Assembly: GCA_014763545.1 (NCBI GenBank)
Contig: JACXVD010000008.1
Location: 1-64,000, forward strand
DNA: 64,000 bases
From: Sphingomonadales bacterium
GTDB lineage: Bacteria > Pseudomonadota > Alphaproteobacteria > Sphingomonadales > Sphingomonadaceae
Direction: 5' to 3'
Shown piece by piece: positions 1-8,243 of this stretch. The notes under the pieces are model-generated. The model had not been told where the DNA came from. It saw nothing but the letters and a program-made list of their open reading frames with translations, and ran no database searches. Both the position numbers and the translations under genes were made by a program. Numbering within the stretch: position 1 is the first letter of the stretch; every line of letters begins with the position of its first letter.

Positions 1-434
1 TAGGTCAGCAGGCCGGGTTCTTCCCATACGGAGGCGGAGATCGGACCGAGCGAAGTGTGCATGCCCTTGTCGCGCAGCCAGGCCTCGGCCGCACCCAGCA
101 GCGCGCGCGCCACCTCTTCGTCCTCGGCGTCGAAATAGCCCCAATTGCCGACACCGGGGCCAAACCCCTGTTTCGGCTTCATTTCCAGCGCGAGGTGATC
201 GATGCTGGCGGAAATTCGGCCCACCGGCTTGCCGCCGCGCCGGGCGATGAACAATTGCACATCGGCATGTTCGAACAGCGGGTTCTTCTTGGGATCGACC
301 AGTTCGAGCTGTTCCGACCGCAGCTGGATCGCCGAGTGCGGGGTGCGCGCCGCAAAGTCGCGCCCCAGATCGACAAAGGCCTTGCGGCCCGCCTTGTCGG
401 TGACGGGGACGATCTCTATCTTGTTGGTCGACAC
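1..434 (-). CDS. GNAT-like acetyltransferase, C-terminal part outside window
   Basis: Reading leftward from a GTG at 434, about 144 codons are open and run off the window start. The start is supported by AAGGG upstream on the minus strand. The segment with GRISASIDHL, then GNWGYFDAEDEEVARALL, then WLRDKGM and a GPIS motif follows the order seen in large GNAT-fold acetyltransferase-like proteins (beta strand, bulge, helix, pyrophosphate-binding region). The substrate is unknown. It diverges from the desaturase gene at 580, and the 145-bp gap between them must hold both promoters. The family call rests on local pattern only. Confidence 0.5.
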   Translation of the reverse strand, partial: MSTNKIEIVPVTDKAGRKAFVDLGRDFAARTPHSAIQLRSEQLELVDPKKNPLFEHADVQLFIARRGGKPVGRISASIDHLALEMKPKQGFGPGVGNWGYFDAEDEEVARALLGAAEAWLRDKGMHTSLGPISASVWEEPGLLT

Positions 435-579
435 GGTAAACCCTTCGTTCAGCCCAAAGCTGCCCTGTGTACGCAGACCGGTATTTGTCAAGAATCAAGG
501 CGGCCAGTCCCATCCCGAGGCAAGGGCTGTCGCGCCGCCGGATTATCCGGTAAGGGCCCATTCGGAAATCCCAGAGCTT

Positions 580-1680
580 ATGAACGTGCAACAGACCATC
601 GCCCCCGCCGCCGACCGGCGCACTGCCCAGGCCGCACCCCGGCTGGCCGAAATCGCCGACGATATGGCGATGCTGCGCGCTGCGCGCGACATCACCAAGG
701 ATCTCTACGACGCGAAGCCCGGCATCTATTGGCCGGATATGCTGGCCAATGCGCTGCTGGGTTATGCCGCGCTGGCGGGCGCGATCCTGGTCGGCAACAC
801 GCTGCTTGCGGTGGTGCTGGGCATCGCGGCGTCGCTGCTGCTCTATCGCGCCCTGCTGTTCATCCATGAGCTGACGCATATTCACAAGAACGCCCTGCCA
901 GGCTTCCGCACCGGCTGGAACCTGCTGGTCGGCATTCCGCTGCTGACGCCGTCCTTCATGTATGAAGGGGTGCACACGCTGCATCACAAGCGCACGCAAT
1001 ATGGCACGGCGGAAGATCCCGAATACCTCCCGCTCGCACTGATGAAGCCGTGGAGCCTGCCGGTGTTCGTGCTGATCGCGCTGCTCGCCCCGATTGCGCT
1101 GCTGGTGCGCTTTGCGGTGCTGGTGCCGCTGGGGGCGGTGTTGCCGCCGGTGCGCAAATTCGTGTGGGAACGTTTTTCGTCGCTATCGATCAATCCCGAT
1201 TTCCGCCGCCGCCCGCCCGAAGGCGAGCTGAAGACGCGGGTGTTCTGGCTGGAGCTGGGCGGCTTCGTGTGGTCGTGGGTGGTGCTGGCGAGCATTCCTC
1301 TGCTCGGCTGGCGTCCGCTGCTGATCGCGCTGGCAATCGTATCCTTCACCGCGCTGCTCAACCAGGTGCGCACGCTCGTCGCCCATTTGTGGGAAAACGA
1401 CGGGGAGGCGATGACCGTGACCGCACAGTTCCTCGATTCGGTGAATGTCCCGCCGCCGGGCTTCGTGGCCGAGCTGTGGGCGCCTGTGGGTCTGCGTTAT
1501 CACGCGCTGCATCATTTGATGCCCAGCATGCCGTATCACGCGCTGCCCGAGGCGCATCGCCGCCTCAACCGCGAACTGGGCGCCGGGTCGACCTACGAGA
1601 AGGCGAACCACCCGGGCGCGCTGGTGCTGATGGCGCGGATCGCGCGCAGCACCATGACGCGGGGGCGCGCGCGCGGCTGA
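580..1680 (+). CDS. Membrane fatty acid desaturase
   Basis: A 366-residue integral membrane desaturase. It carries the three histidine clusters that hold the di-iron centre: HELTH, then HTLHH about 40 residues later, and HALHH near the C-terminus. Hydrophobic segments lie before the first box (two helices around residues 60-95) and between boxes two and three. Such enzymes introduce double bonds into acyl chains, or oxidise related lipids, at the cytoplasmic face of the inner membrane. The reading frame is open further upstream, but the ATG at 580 gives the usual family length and a plausible short N-terminus. The exact substrate (acyl lipid, carotenoid or other) cannot be told from sequence alone. 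It ends just before a bidirectional terminator. Confidence 0.8.
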   Translation: MNVQQTIAPAADRRTAQAAPRLAEIADDMAMLRAARDITKDLYDAKPGIYWPDMLANALLGYAALAGAILVGNTLLAVVLGIAASLLLYRALLFIHELTHIHKNALPGFRTGWNLLVGIPLLTPSFMYEGVHTLHHKRTQYGTAEDPEYLPLALMKPWSLPVFVLIALLAPIALLVRFAVLVPLGAVLPPVRKFVWERFSSLSINPDFRRRPPEGELKTRVFWLELGGFVWSWVVLASIPLLGWRPLLIALAIVSFTALLNQVRTLVAHLWENDGEAMTVTAQFLDSVNVPPPGFVAELWAPVGLRYHALHHLMPSMPYHALPEAHRRLNRELGAGSTYEKANHPGALVLMARIARSTMTRGRARG

Positions 1681-1707
1681 CACCGGCCAGCGAGCTTATC
1701 ACCATAG

Positions 1708-1746
1708 AAAAAGGGCCGCCTCCCATTGCGGGAAGCGGCCCTTTTT
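1708..1746. terminator. Bidirectional rho-independent terminator
   Basis: A 12-bp perfect stem (AAAAAGGGCCGC at 1708-1719 with GCGGCCCTTTTT at 1735-1746) encloses a 15-base loop. The arm is A-rich on one side and T-rich on the other, so it can terminate both the desaturase gene (plus) and the lipoprotein gene (minus), which converge here. Confidence 0.9.
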
Positions 1747-1763
1747 CGTTTGGGATAGCGCGA

Positions 1764-2030
1764 TCAGTTGGTCTTGACCTTGGCCTGCACGCCGTCGGTG
1801 CTGATCGTGGCGTCGACATCCTTGCCGTCGATCGTCACACTCGAACCACTCGGCGTCGCGTCGGGTGCGACCGTCGCGGTCGGGGCCACGATGGTGGTCG
1901 AATCGCCCGTCGGCACGGCAACGGTTTCGGTGGCCGTCGGCGTCGGCGCTTCGGTGGTGGTTTCGGTCTTGTTCGAGCAGGCGCCCAGCGCGAGCGCGGC
2001 GGCAAGGGCGGTTACAGCGTAGATCTTCAT
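1764..2030 (-). CDS. Small Thr/Ala-rich lipoprotein
   Basis: An 88-residue secreted lipoprotein. The start at 2030 is preceded by GAGGC. Residues 1-18 form a lipoprotein signal peptide ending in the lipobox LGAC, with the lipidated Cys followed by SNKTETTTE. The remainder is low-complexity Thr/Pro/Ala/Val followed by SSVTIDGKDVDATISTDG, with no recognised domain. It probably sits in the periplasm anchored to a membrane. Function unknown. Confidence 0.75.
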   Translation of the reverse strand: MKIYAVTALAAALALGACSNKTETTTEAPTPTATETVAVPTGDSTTIVAPTATVAPDATPSGSSVTIDGKDVDATISTDGVQAKVKTN

Positions 2031-2118
2031 GTCGAGCCTCCTTTGTGGCAACATTGGGGCATCAACTCGCAGGAGCGGTGATTGGTTCCGCCTTGCCGCG
2101 GCGCGGTCGGCTAGAAAC

Positions 2119-3216
2119 CTATTCCTCGGTGCGGATCAGCACCGTCTCACCGATCAGCAGGAACAGCAGGAACGGGGCCCATGCGGCCAGGAACGGCGGA
2201 TAGCCGCCAAAGCTGCCCATGGCGAGCGCGGCATTATCGACCACGAAATAGGCAAAGCCGAGCGCCATGCCAATGACCGCGCGCACCAGCACCTGCCCCG
2301 ACCGCGCCAGTCCGAAGGCCGCGATTGCGCCCAGCAACGGCATCAGCGTGGCGGACAGCGGACCGGATAATTTATGCCACCAGCTCGCTTCCATCTCGCT
2401 CGTCCGACGCCCGACCTCGCGATAGGCGGCGATCGAATTGCGCAATTCGAAGAAATTCTGCGCGTCGGCGTTGACGCTTTCGAGTTCGATCTGCGCGGGG
2501 GTGATGCCCTGCCCGACCACGACCGTGGCATGGCTGCGCGTCTGCGCGGTGCGCACATCGAAAATCTCGGCATCCTCGAGCTTCCAGCCCGGAGCTGCAA
2601 AGGTCGCCTTGGCCGCTTCCACCTGTTCGGCGGTCATGCCCTGTTGGTCGCGACCGTACCAGGTCACCCCGTTGAGCACGATATCGTTCCCGCTCCCGGT
2701 GATGGTGGTGGCGTAGAGGATGTTGCTCCCATCGGTCAGATAGACATTCGACTTGATCGCAGAGGTTTGCGGGATCGGGCCGTATTCCGCCGCCTGCCAC
2801 GCCTTGAGCGTGCCGTTGGCGCGGGTGGTCACCCGTTCGTTGAAAACGAAGCTCATCCCGCTGACGACCATCGCAGTGAGCAACATCGGCGCGAGCACCT
2901 GATGCGCGGAAAGCCCCGCCGCCTTCATCGCGATCACCTCGCTGTTCTGGTTCAGCGTGACGAAGGTGATCAGCGTGGCCAGCAGCACCGAATAGGGCAG
3001 GAAGCGGGCGATCAGCTGCGGAATGCGCAGCGAGGCATAGGTGAGCAATTGCGCCTGGCCATTGCCCGGCACGGCCAGGATGTCGCCGCTGGTCGACAGC
3101 AGGTCGAGCATCAGCAGCACCAGCACCAGCATCACCAGCACCGCCAGGATGCGAGCGACGAACATCCGCGCCAGATAGGACGTCAGCGTGCGCGAAGGGA
3201 AGAAGGCGAGTTGCAC
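2119..3216 (-). CDS. lptG: LPS export ABC transporter permease LptG
   Basis: A 365-residue YjgP/YjgQ-family permease, one of the two membrane subunits of the LptB2FG complex that extracts lipopolysaccharide from the inner membrane. The N-terminus (RTLTSYLARMFVARILAVLVM) leads into transmembrane helix 1. Three helices precede a periplasmic beta-jellyroll domain (roughly residues 100-265), and three more follow. The GTG start at 3216 is chosen because AGGAG precedes it and it lies 8 bp after the lptF stop. The frame is open further upstream, but that part only overlaps lptF. Order lptF then lptG in one operon is standard. Confidence 0.9.
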   Translation of the reverse strand: MQLAFFPSRTLTSYLARMFVARILAVLVMLVLVLLMLDLLSTSGDILAVPGNGQAQLLTYASLRIPQLIARFLPYSVLLATLITFVTLNQNSEVIAMKAAGLSAHQVLAPMLLTAMVVSGMSFVFNERVTTRANGTLKAWQAAEYGPIPQTSAIKSNVYLTDGSNILYATTITGSGNDIVLNGVTWYGRDQQGMTAEQVEAAKATFAAPGWKLEDAEIFDVRTAQTRSHATVVVGQGITPAQIELESVNADAQNFFELRNSIAAYREVGRRTSEMEASWWHKLSGPLSATLMPLLGAIAAFGLARSGQVLVRAVIGMALGFAYFVVDNAALAMGSFGGYPPFLAAWAPFLLFLLIGETVLIRTEE

Positions 3217-3224
3217 GCTGGCTC

Positions 3225-4439
3225 CTATTCCGCCGCTGCCGCCATCGGGCGCTTGCGCTTGAACAATTTGCCCAGCCGCTTGCCGAGCTTGGCGAAGGCC
3301 GATTCCAGCGCGCCGATCGCCTGCCCGCCGGGGACATAGGCGACGCGGTAATACATCCACAGGATCAGCACCGCGAAAATCACGAACGGCCCCCACAGCG
3401 CCAGCGTCGGGTCGATCCGGCCGAGCGTGGCGACATCCTGCCCGTACTGGTTCACCTTGTGATAGGCGACGACCATGATGATCGCCACGAACACGCCCAG
3501 CGCCGAGGTGGACCGCTTGGGCGGGATCGCCAGCGCGACGGCCAGCAGCGGCATCAGCAGCATCATCACCACTTCGACCATGCGGAAGTTGAAGCTTGCC
3601 TGGCTGGCGTCGCGCTTTTCCTGCGTCTGGCTGCCGCTCCAGCCGATGCGCAGCAGTTCGGGCAGGATATATTCCCGCTCCGCATCGCCGCGGGCGCGAA
3701 ATTCTTCGATCTTGGGCAGGTCGATCGGCAAGTCGTGGCGGGTGAAGCTGAGCACGCGCGGGGTGCTGTTTCCGGTATCCTGCACGATGGTGCCGTCGGT
3801 CAGCCGCAGGATGATGGTGTCGGGATTGTCCTTGGTGGCCAGGAACGATCCCTCCCGCGCGGAAATGGCCAGCACCTGGCCCTTGGAATTGGCGACGCGG
3901 GCGAAAATGCCCTTCAGCGTGCGACCTTCGTCCTCGCTCTGTTCGATCCGCAGCGCCATGCGGTCTTTCAGCGTGGTGAATTCACCGACCTTGATCGAAG
4001 CGCCTAGCGCACCCGACCGCAGTTCGTAATCGAGCTGCGCATAATAATAGCGGCTGATCGGCTGGATGTAGAACACCAGCGCCACATTCACCCCGATCAG
4101 CAACAGGGTGAGCAGATAGGGGACGCGCAGCAGCCGGGTATAACCCTGGCCCACCGCACGCATCACATCGAGCTCGCTCGAGGTCGCCAGTTTGCGGAAG
4201 GCAAACAGCACGCCGAGCAGCAGGCCGAGCGGCACCGCAAGGCTGGCATATTCGGGCAGCAGCGCGGCGAGCATCTTGAACACGACGCCGATCGGGCCGC
4301 CTTCGTCGCCGACGAACTGGAACAGCCGCAACATCTTGTCGAGCAGCAGCAGCGACGCCGCCAGCGCGAAGATCGCCAGCATCGGCACGATCGTCAGCCG
4401 GAAGATGTAACGGTCAATGGCGGGGATGGATCGGAACAA
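3225..4439 (-). CDS. lptF: LPS export ABC transporter permease LptF
   Basis: A 404-residue partner of LptG with the same plan: MFRSIPAIDRYIFR amphipathic start, transmembrane helix 1 (about 15-35), helices at about 55-80 and 100-125, a periplasmic domain, and three C-terminal helices, ending in a Lys/Arg-rich cytoplasmic tail. The ELDVMRAVGQG segment corresponds to the coupling-helix region that contacts the ATPase LptB. It is the first gene of the lptFG pair. The 125 bp to clpS downstream of 4565 hold its promoter region. Confidence 0.9.
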   Translation of the reverse strand: MFRSIPAIDRYIFRLTIVPMLAIFALAASLLLLDKMLRLFQFVGDEGGPIGVVFKMLAALLPEYASLAVPLGLLLGVLFAFRKLATSSELDVMRAVGQGYTRLLRVPYLLTLLLIGVNVALVFYIQPISRYYYAQLDYELRSGALGASIKVGEFTTLKDRMALRIEQSEDEGRTLKGIFARVANSKGQVLAISAREGSFLATKDNPDTIILRLTDGTIVQDTGNSTPRVLSFTRHDLPIDLPKIEEFRARGDAEREYILPELLRIGWSGSQTQEKRDASQASFNFRMVEVVMMLLMPLLAVALAIPPKRSTSALGVFVAIIMVVAYHKVNQYGQDVATLGRIDPTLALWGPFVIFAVLILWMYYRVAYVPGGQAIGALESAFAKLGKRLGKLFKRKRPMAAAAE

Positions 4440-4564
4440 GGCGGGCCGCTTGCTAAATTCTGGTGCGTCGCGGGCCTATAGCGCGCGAATTCGCCCCGGT
4501 CATGCCCTGTCGTGCATTTGCCCGCCCGGTACGTGTCCGGGCAAGAGCACAGGCAAGGGGATGG

Positions 4565-4969
4565 TCAGGCCTTTTCCAGCGTGCATTGCAGCGGATGTTG
4601 ATTTTGCCGGGCGAAATCCATCACCTGGTTCACCTTGGTTTCTGCGACTTCGTAAGGGAAGATGCCGCAGACGCCGACGCCGCGCTGGTGGACGTGGAGC
4701 ATGACGCGCGTGGCCTGCTCGATATCCATCTTGAAGAAACGCTTGAGCACGATCACGACGAATTCCATCGGTGTGTAATCGTCGTTGAGCATCAGCACCT
4801 TGTACTGGCTGGGCTTCTTCGGCCGGGCCTTGGTCTTGGTGGCGATGCCGATCTGGTCGCTGCCGTCCGTATCCTCCCCCTCCGGGCCGGCACAGGGCGC
4901 GGCGCGCGGCGCGGGCGCAAGGGCGCGCGCTGGGGCGGTGGCTGGGCGTGGAGTGGCGGTTCGGCTCAT
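4565..4969 (-). CDS. clpS: ClpS adaptor of ClpAP protease
   Basis: A 134-residue adaptor that delivers N-degron substrates to ClpA. The core (residues about 50-134) has the family hallmarks: [17 protein letters not shown] (the NDD residues line the N-degron pocket), then the His-rich helix [16 protein letters not shown] and the EVAETKV segment. The first 45 residues are Ala/Pro-rich and longer than in the enterobacterial protein (about 106 residues in total), which is common in alphaproteobacteria. It is a single gene. Confidence 0.92.
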   Translation of the reverse strand: MSRTATPRPATAPARALAPAPRAAPCAGPEGEDTDGSDQIGIATKTKARPKKPSQYKVLMLNDDYTPMEFVVIVLKRFFKMDIEQATRVMLHVHQRGVGVCGIFPYEVAETKVNQVMDFARQNQHPLQCTLEKA

Positions 4970-5103
4970 ATCTGCGGCAATATCGTATCGCGACGGTCAA
5001 TCGCAAGATGGCAAGGTGATCGGGCAGTGCGCAATGTCGCAGGGACGCTTCGCGACCGTGCCGACCGACCATGCCCGTCGAGCGTTACCAAAGCCCAAAG
5101 AAG

Positions 5104-5133
5104 AAGGCCGGGCGGTGGTGACCGCCCGGCCTT
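5104..5133 (-). terminator. Rho-independent terminator after phasin gene
   Basis: A 13-bp perfect stem (AAGGCCGGGCGGT at 5104-5116 with ACCGCCCGGCCTT at 5121-5133) around a 4-base loop, lying 55 bases beyond the phasin stop. In the minus-strand transcript the stem is followed by CTTCTTTGGG, a modest U-tract. Confidence 0.75.
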
Positions 5134-5188
5134 TCTCATGTCGCCGGGAAAGGGGGAGAGGAGGGGCTCCCGGCGGATCGAAGGGCCG

Positions 5189-6091
5189 TTAGGCGGCCTT
5201 CGAAATCTTTTCGACAGCCAGGCTGACGCGGCTCGAAATCGGCGCGAACGCGTCATTCGCCAGCTTCACCATGGCTTCGGTGCTCTTCGAGGCCGAGCTC
5301 ACGGCGGCGTCGAAGTTGCGGCGGGCGAATTCGCCCTGCAGCTGGAAGAATTCGGTCGGCGACTTGACGGCGGCAACCTTCTTCATGTCTTCGGTGGCAG
5401 TGGCATAGGCGCCCTTGGTCTCTTCGACCATGTCCTTGCCCATTTCCTGCATGCCGGCGGCCAGGATCTTGCCCGATTCGACGAGGGCTTCGACATTGCC
5501 CTTCGAGAATTCGGTCACTTCCGAAGCGTAGCCGGTGGACTTTTCGTAAGCCGACTTCAGCTGCTCCTGCAGCTTGCCAGCGGCTTCCTTGACGGTTTCG
5601 ACGTAGTCGGTCTTCTTGGCGGTGGCCATGATCTTATCCTTCAGTTGCTTGACGCTAAGATGTTCGGTGGTTTCGGTGGTCTTCTTCTTCGCCGCGGGCT
5701 TGGCAGGGATGTTCTTCGCGGCGGGCTTGGCGACAACCTTCTTGGCGACGACCGGCTTCTTCGCCGGGGCCTTGACGGCAGTCGGAGCTTTCTTTGCGGG
5801 GGCCGGCTTCTTCTTCGCCGCTGCGGGCTTGGCAGCCGGGGTGGCTGCGGCAGCGGGTACAGGCTTGGCCGGGGCTGCCTTGGCAGGAGCCTTCGCCACC
5901 GGCGCCGCCTTGGCGGGCGCGGGCTTGGCCGGGGCTACCTTGGCCGGGGTAGCCTTGACAGGTGCAGCCGCAACCGCTTCCGGCGCTGCCGTTTCGGTGG
6001 GGGCCGGCTTGGACGCCTTCAGTTCCGCAGCCGCATCGGCATAGGCCTTCTCGGCGGCGGCATCAGCCTTGGTGTCCGCATTGTCTGCCAT
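5189..6091 (-). CDS. Phasin family protein with Ala/Lys/Pro-rich N-terminus
   Basis: A 300-residue PHA-granule-associated protein. The ATG at 6091 follows GAGGAAACC; codons further upstream are open but lack such a site. Residues about 1-150 form a low-complexity Ala/Lys/Pro extension (repeats such as PAKAAPVAKAPAKAAPAKP). The C-terminal about 115 residues are a phasin helical domain with the signature EFFQLQGEFARRNFDAAVS. Phasins coat polyhydroxyalkanoate granules and limit their size. The basic AKP tail resembles histone-H1-like or PhaM/PhaF tails that bind DNA, so a role in granule segregation is possible. The PHA synthase gene lies directly upstream, with shared operator-like palindromes between them. 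Confidence 0.85.
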   Translation of the reverse strand: MADNADTKADAAAEKAYADAAAELKASKPAPTETAAPEAVAAAPVKATPAKVAPAKPAPAKAAPVAKAPAKAAPAKPVPAAAATPAAKPAAAKKKPAPAKKAPTAVKAPAKKPVVAKKVVAKPAAKNIPAKPAAKKKTTETTEHLSVKQLKDKIMATAKKTDYVETVKEAAGKLQEQLKSAYEKSTGYASEVTEFSKGNVEALVESGKILAAGMQEMGKDMVEETKGAYATATEDMKKVAAVKSPTEFFQLQGEFARRNFDAAVSSASKSTEAMVKLANDAFAPISSRVSLAVEKISKAA

Positions 6092-6110
6092 GGTTTCCTC
6101 GCAAGTTATG

Positions 6111-6171
6111 TTGCACTGCACAAAATAGGCATTGCACTTGCGAAGTCAAGGATTTTTTGTGCAGTGCACAA
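6111..6171. promoter_or_regulatory. Palindromic TGCA-type operators before phasin gene
   Basis: A perfect 15-bp palindrome with a one-base centre, TTGTGCAGTGCACAA, lies at 6157-6171. A second TGCACTGCACA element lies at 6113-6122 and a weaker TTGCACTTGCGAA at 6132-6143. All share TGCA-N-TGCA half-sites. The phasin repressor PhaR of Paracoccus and Rhodobacter binds TGC/GCA-rich palindromes at phasin promoters, so these are probably PhaR-type operators. A related TGCAATCTGCGCAATTGCA stretch lies upstream of phaC near 8152. Confidence 0.6.
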
Positions 6172-6201
6172 TAATCCATTTCGGCGAATGAAACCAGTGT
6201 A

Positions 6202-8082
6202 TTAGCGTGACTTTACATAGCTGCCGGGGGCATCTTCCAGCACCGTATCACCCTTGGTGCCGGGCTTGCGCTTGCCCTTTGCCGGGACGGTTTTGTCATG
6301 GACGGAGCGGATCCAGTCGATCCAGTCGGGCCACCAGCTTCCGGGATGTTCGGTCGCCCCGGCGACGAATTCCTCGAGGCTGCGCGCGCCGTCCTCATTG
6401 GTCCAATACTGGTATTTATGGGCCTCGGGCGGGTTGACGACCCCGGCGATGTGGCCCGACCCCGCCAGCAGGAACCGTGCCGGCCCCTTGAGGTGGTGCA
6501 TGATCCGCCACACGCTGTCGGGCGGCGCAATGTGATCCTCGCGGCCCGCCTGCACATAACAAGGTGTCTCGATCCGGCTGAGATCGATCGGCGTGTTGAG
6601 TGCATTGAGCGAATCCGGCTCGACCAGGCGGTTGTCGCGATAGAGATCCTTCAGATAGGCCTGATGCCAGGCCGAAGGCAGATTGGTGAAATCGCCATTC
6701 CAGTGCAGCAGGTCGAAGGCGGGATAGTCCTCGCCCAGCAGGTAGTTGTTGACCACGTAGTTCCAGATCAGGTCCGGCCCGCGCAGCAGGTTGAAGGTCG
6801 CCGAGAGATAGCGCCCGTCGAGATAACCGTCGGTGCCGAGCTGCTCGATCATCGCCAGCTGCCCGTCGTCGATGAAGTTGAGCAATTCGCCCGCCTTCTC
6901 GAAATCGACCTGCGCGGTGAAGAAGGTGGCGCTCTTGACCTTTTTGGCGTCGCCCCGGCGCGCGAGGACCGCCAGCGTCGCCGCCAGCGTGGTGCCTGCC
7001 ACACAATAGCCGATGGTGTGAACCGCCTTCACATCCAGCCGCTCGCGCACGAGGTCGATCGCCTCGATCTGGGCCGCGATGTAATCGTCCCATGTCACAT
7101 CGGCGAAGCTGGCATCGGCCGACTTCCAGCTGACGACGAAGACCGTCAGCCCCTGTTCCACCGCCCAGCGGATGAAGCTCTTCTTGGGATTCAGGTCGAG
7201 AATATAGAAGCGGTTGATCCACGGCGGGAAGATCACCAGCGGGGTTTCCTGCACCTCGTCGGTCGTCGGGCTGTACTGGATCAGCTGGTACAGCCGCGTC
7301 TGGTGGATCACCTTGCCCGGCGTAACCGCGATGTTGCGGCCCAGCTCGAAGGCTTCATTGTCGGTGTGGGTCAGCTGCCCGCGCTTGAGGTCGGCCAGCA
7401 AATGGGCAAACCCCTTTACCAGATTGTCGCCCCGGCTCGACAAGGTGCGCTCGACCACAAGGGGGTTGGTCATCGGGAAATTGGCCGGGCTCAACGCATC
7501 GATCAGCGTGCGCGTGGCGAAACGCAACTGCTCACGCTTGGCCGGTTCGACGCCCTTGACCTCGTCGACCATCGCCATCAGCTGGTCGGCGAGCATCAGG
7601 TAGGTCTGGTGGATCAGCGCAAAAATCGGCTCCTCGCGCCATTTCGGATCGGCGAACCGGCGGTCGCGGCGCGGCAGGTCCGGCTTCTTCGCGTCACCCT
7701 CGCCGGCTTCCGGGCCGATCCCGTAGTGGCCCAGCACCCGTTCCCACAAATCCAGGCTGTCGCGCCACAGCGCTTCCTGCCGCTCGGGCGAGGAGAGCGG
7801 CATATGGCTGTACCAGTCGGCCAGCAAATCCGCCCATTGCCCCGGATCGGCGAGCTTGGCGGGCAGTTCCGCCTGCGCGTCGAGGGCGCGCTCGGTCTGG
7901 AATTCGAACCACATGGACTGGATCTGGGTCGCGACCCCCAGCCAATGCTGCATATCTTCCATCGCCGGGTCGGCAGAGGTGACATCAGGCAGGAACTGCG
8001 CATACAGGCTGCGCGCCGCATCCGCCTGCATCGCCAGCAGATCGGTCAGTCCCTCGCCCGCCTTCTCGCCCTTTTCGGCCAT
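6202..8082 (-). CDS. phaC: Class I polyhydroxyalkanoate synthase PhaC
   Basis: A 626-residue enzyme that polymerises (R)-3-hydroxyacyl-CoA into PHA at the granule surface. The start at 8082 has GAGGAG upstream. The N-terminal half (about 1-200) is the dimerisation and granule-targeting region. The alpha/beta-hydrolase core carries the lipase-like box GYCVAG with nucleophile Cys360, Asp516 in REDHIAP and His544 in GSGHIAG, which together form the Cys-Asp-His triad. Length and single-subunit form fit class I. It lies upstream of and co-oriented with the phasin gene, with an operator region between them. Confidence 0.95.
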   Translation of the reverse strand: MAEKGEKAGEGLTDLLAMQADAARSLYAQFLPDVTSADPAMEDMQHWLGVATQIQSMWFEFQTERALDAQAELPAKLADPGQWADLLADWYSHMPLSSPERQEALWRDSLDLWERVLGHYGIGPEAGEGDAKKPDLPRRDRRFADPKWREEPIFALIHQTYLMLADQLMAMVDEVKGVEPAKREQLRFATRTLIDALSPANFPMTNPLVVERTLSSRGDNLVKGFAHLLADLKRGQLTHTDNEAFELGRNIAVTPGKVIHQTRLYQLIQYSPTTDEVQETPLVIFPPWINRFYILDLNPKKSFIRWAVEQGLTVFVVSWKSADASFADVTWDDYIAAQIEAIDLVRERLDVKAVHTIGYCVAGTTLAATLAVLARRGDAKKVKSATFFTAQVDFEKAGELLNFIDDGQLAMIEQLGTDGYLDGRYLSATFNLLRGPDLIWNYVVNNYLLGEDYPAFDLLHWNGDFTNLPSAWHQAYLKDLYRDNRLVEPDSLNALNTPIDLSRIETPCYVQAGREDHIAPPDSVWRIMHHLKGPARFLLAGSGHIAGVVNPPEAHKYQYWTNEDGARSLEEFVAGATEHPGSWWPDWIDWIRSVHDKTVPAKGKRKPGTKGDTVLEDAPGSYVKSR

Positions 8083-8243
8083 ATCCACTCCTCGCTTTGC
8101 GGCTGGGGTTACAACCAGTCGGCAATTTTCTGCAATCTCAACGTTAGTAGGATGCAATCTGCGCAATTGCACCCGCAAGCGTATTGCTCCACAATTACGT
8201 GCGCGTTGCATTCCGTTTCGCGCATCAAGATTGCCAGGGAACG

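Noticed and set aside
4463-6205. A 580-codon Gly/Arg-rich plus-strand frame
   Set aside because: Antisense of clpS and of the Ala/Lys/Pro repeats of the phasin; low complexity only.
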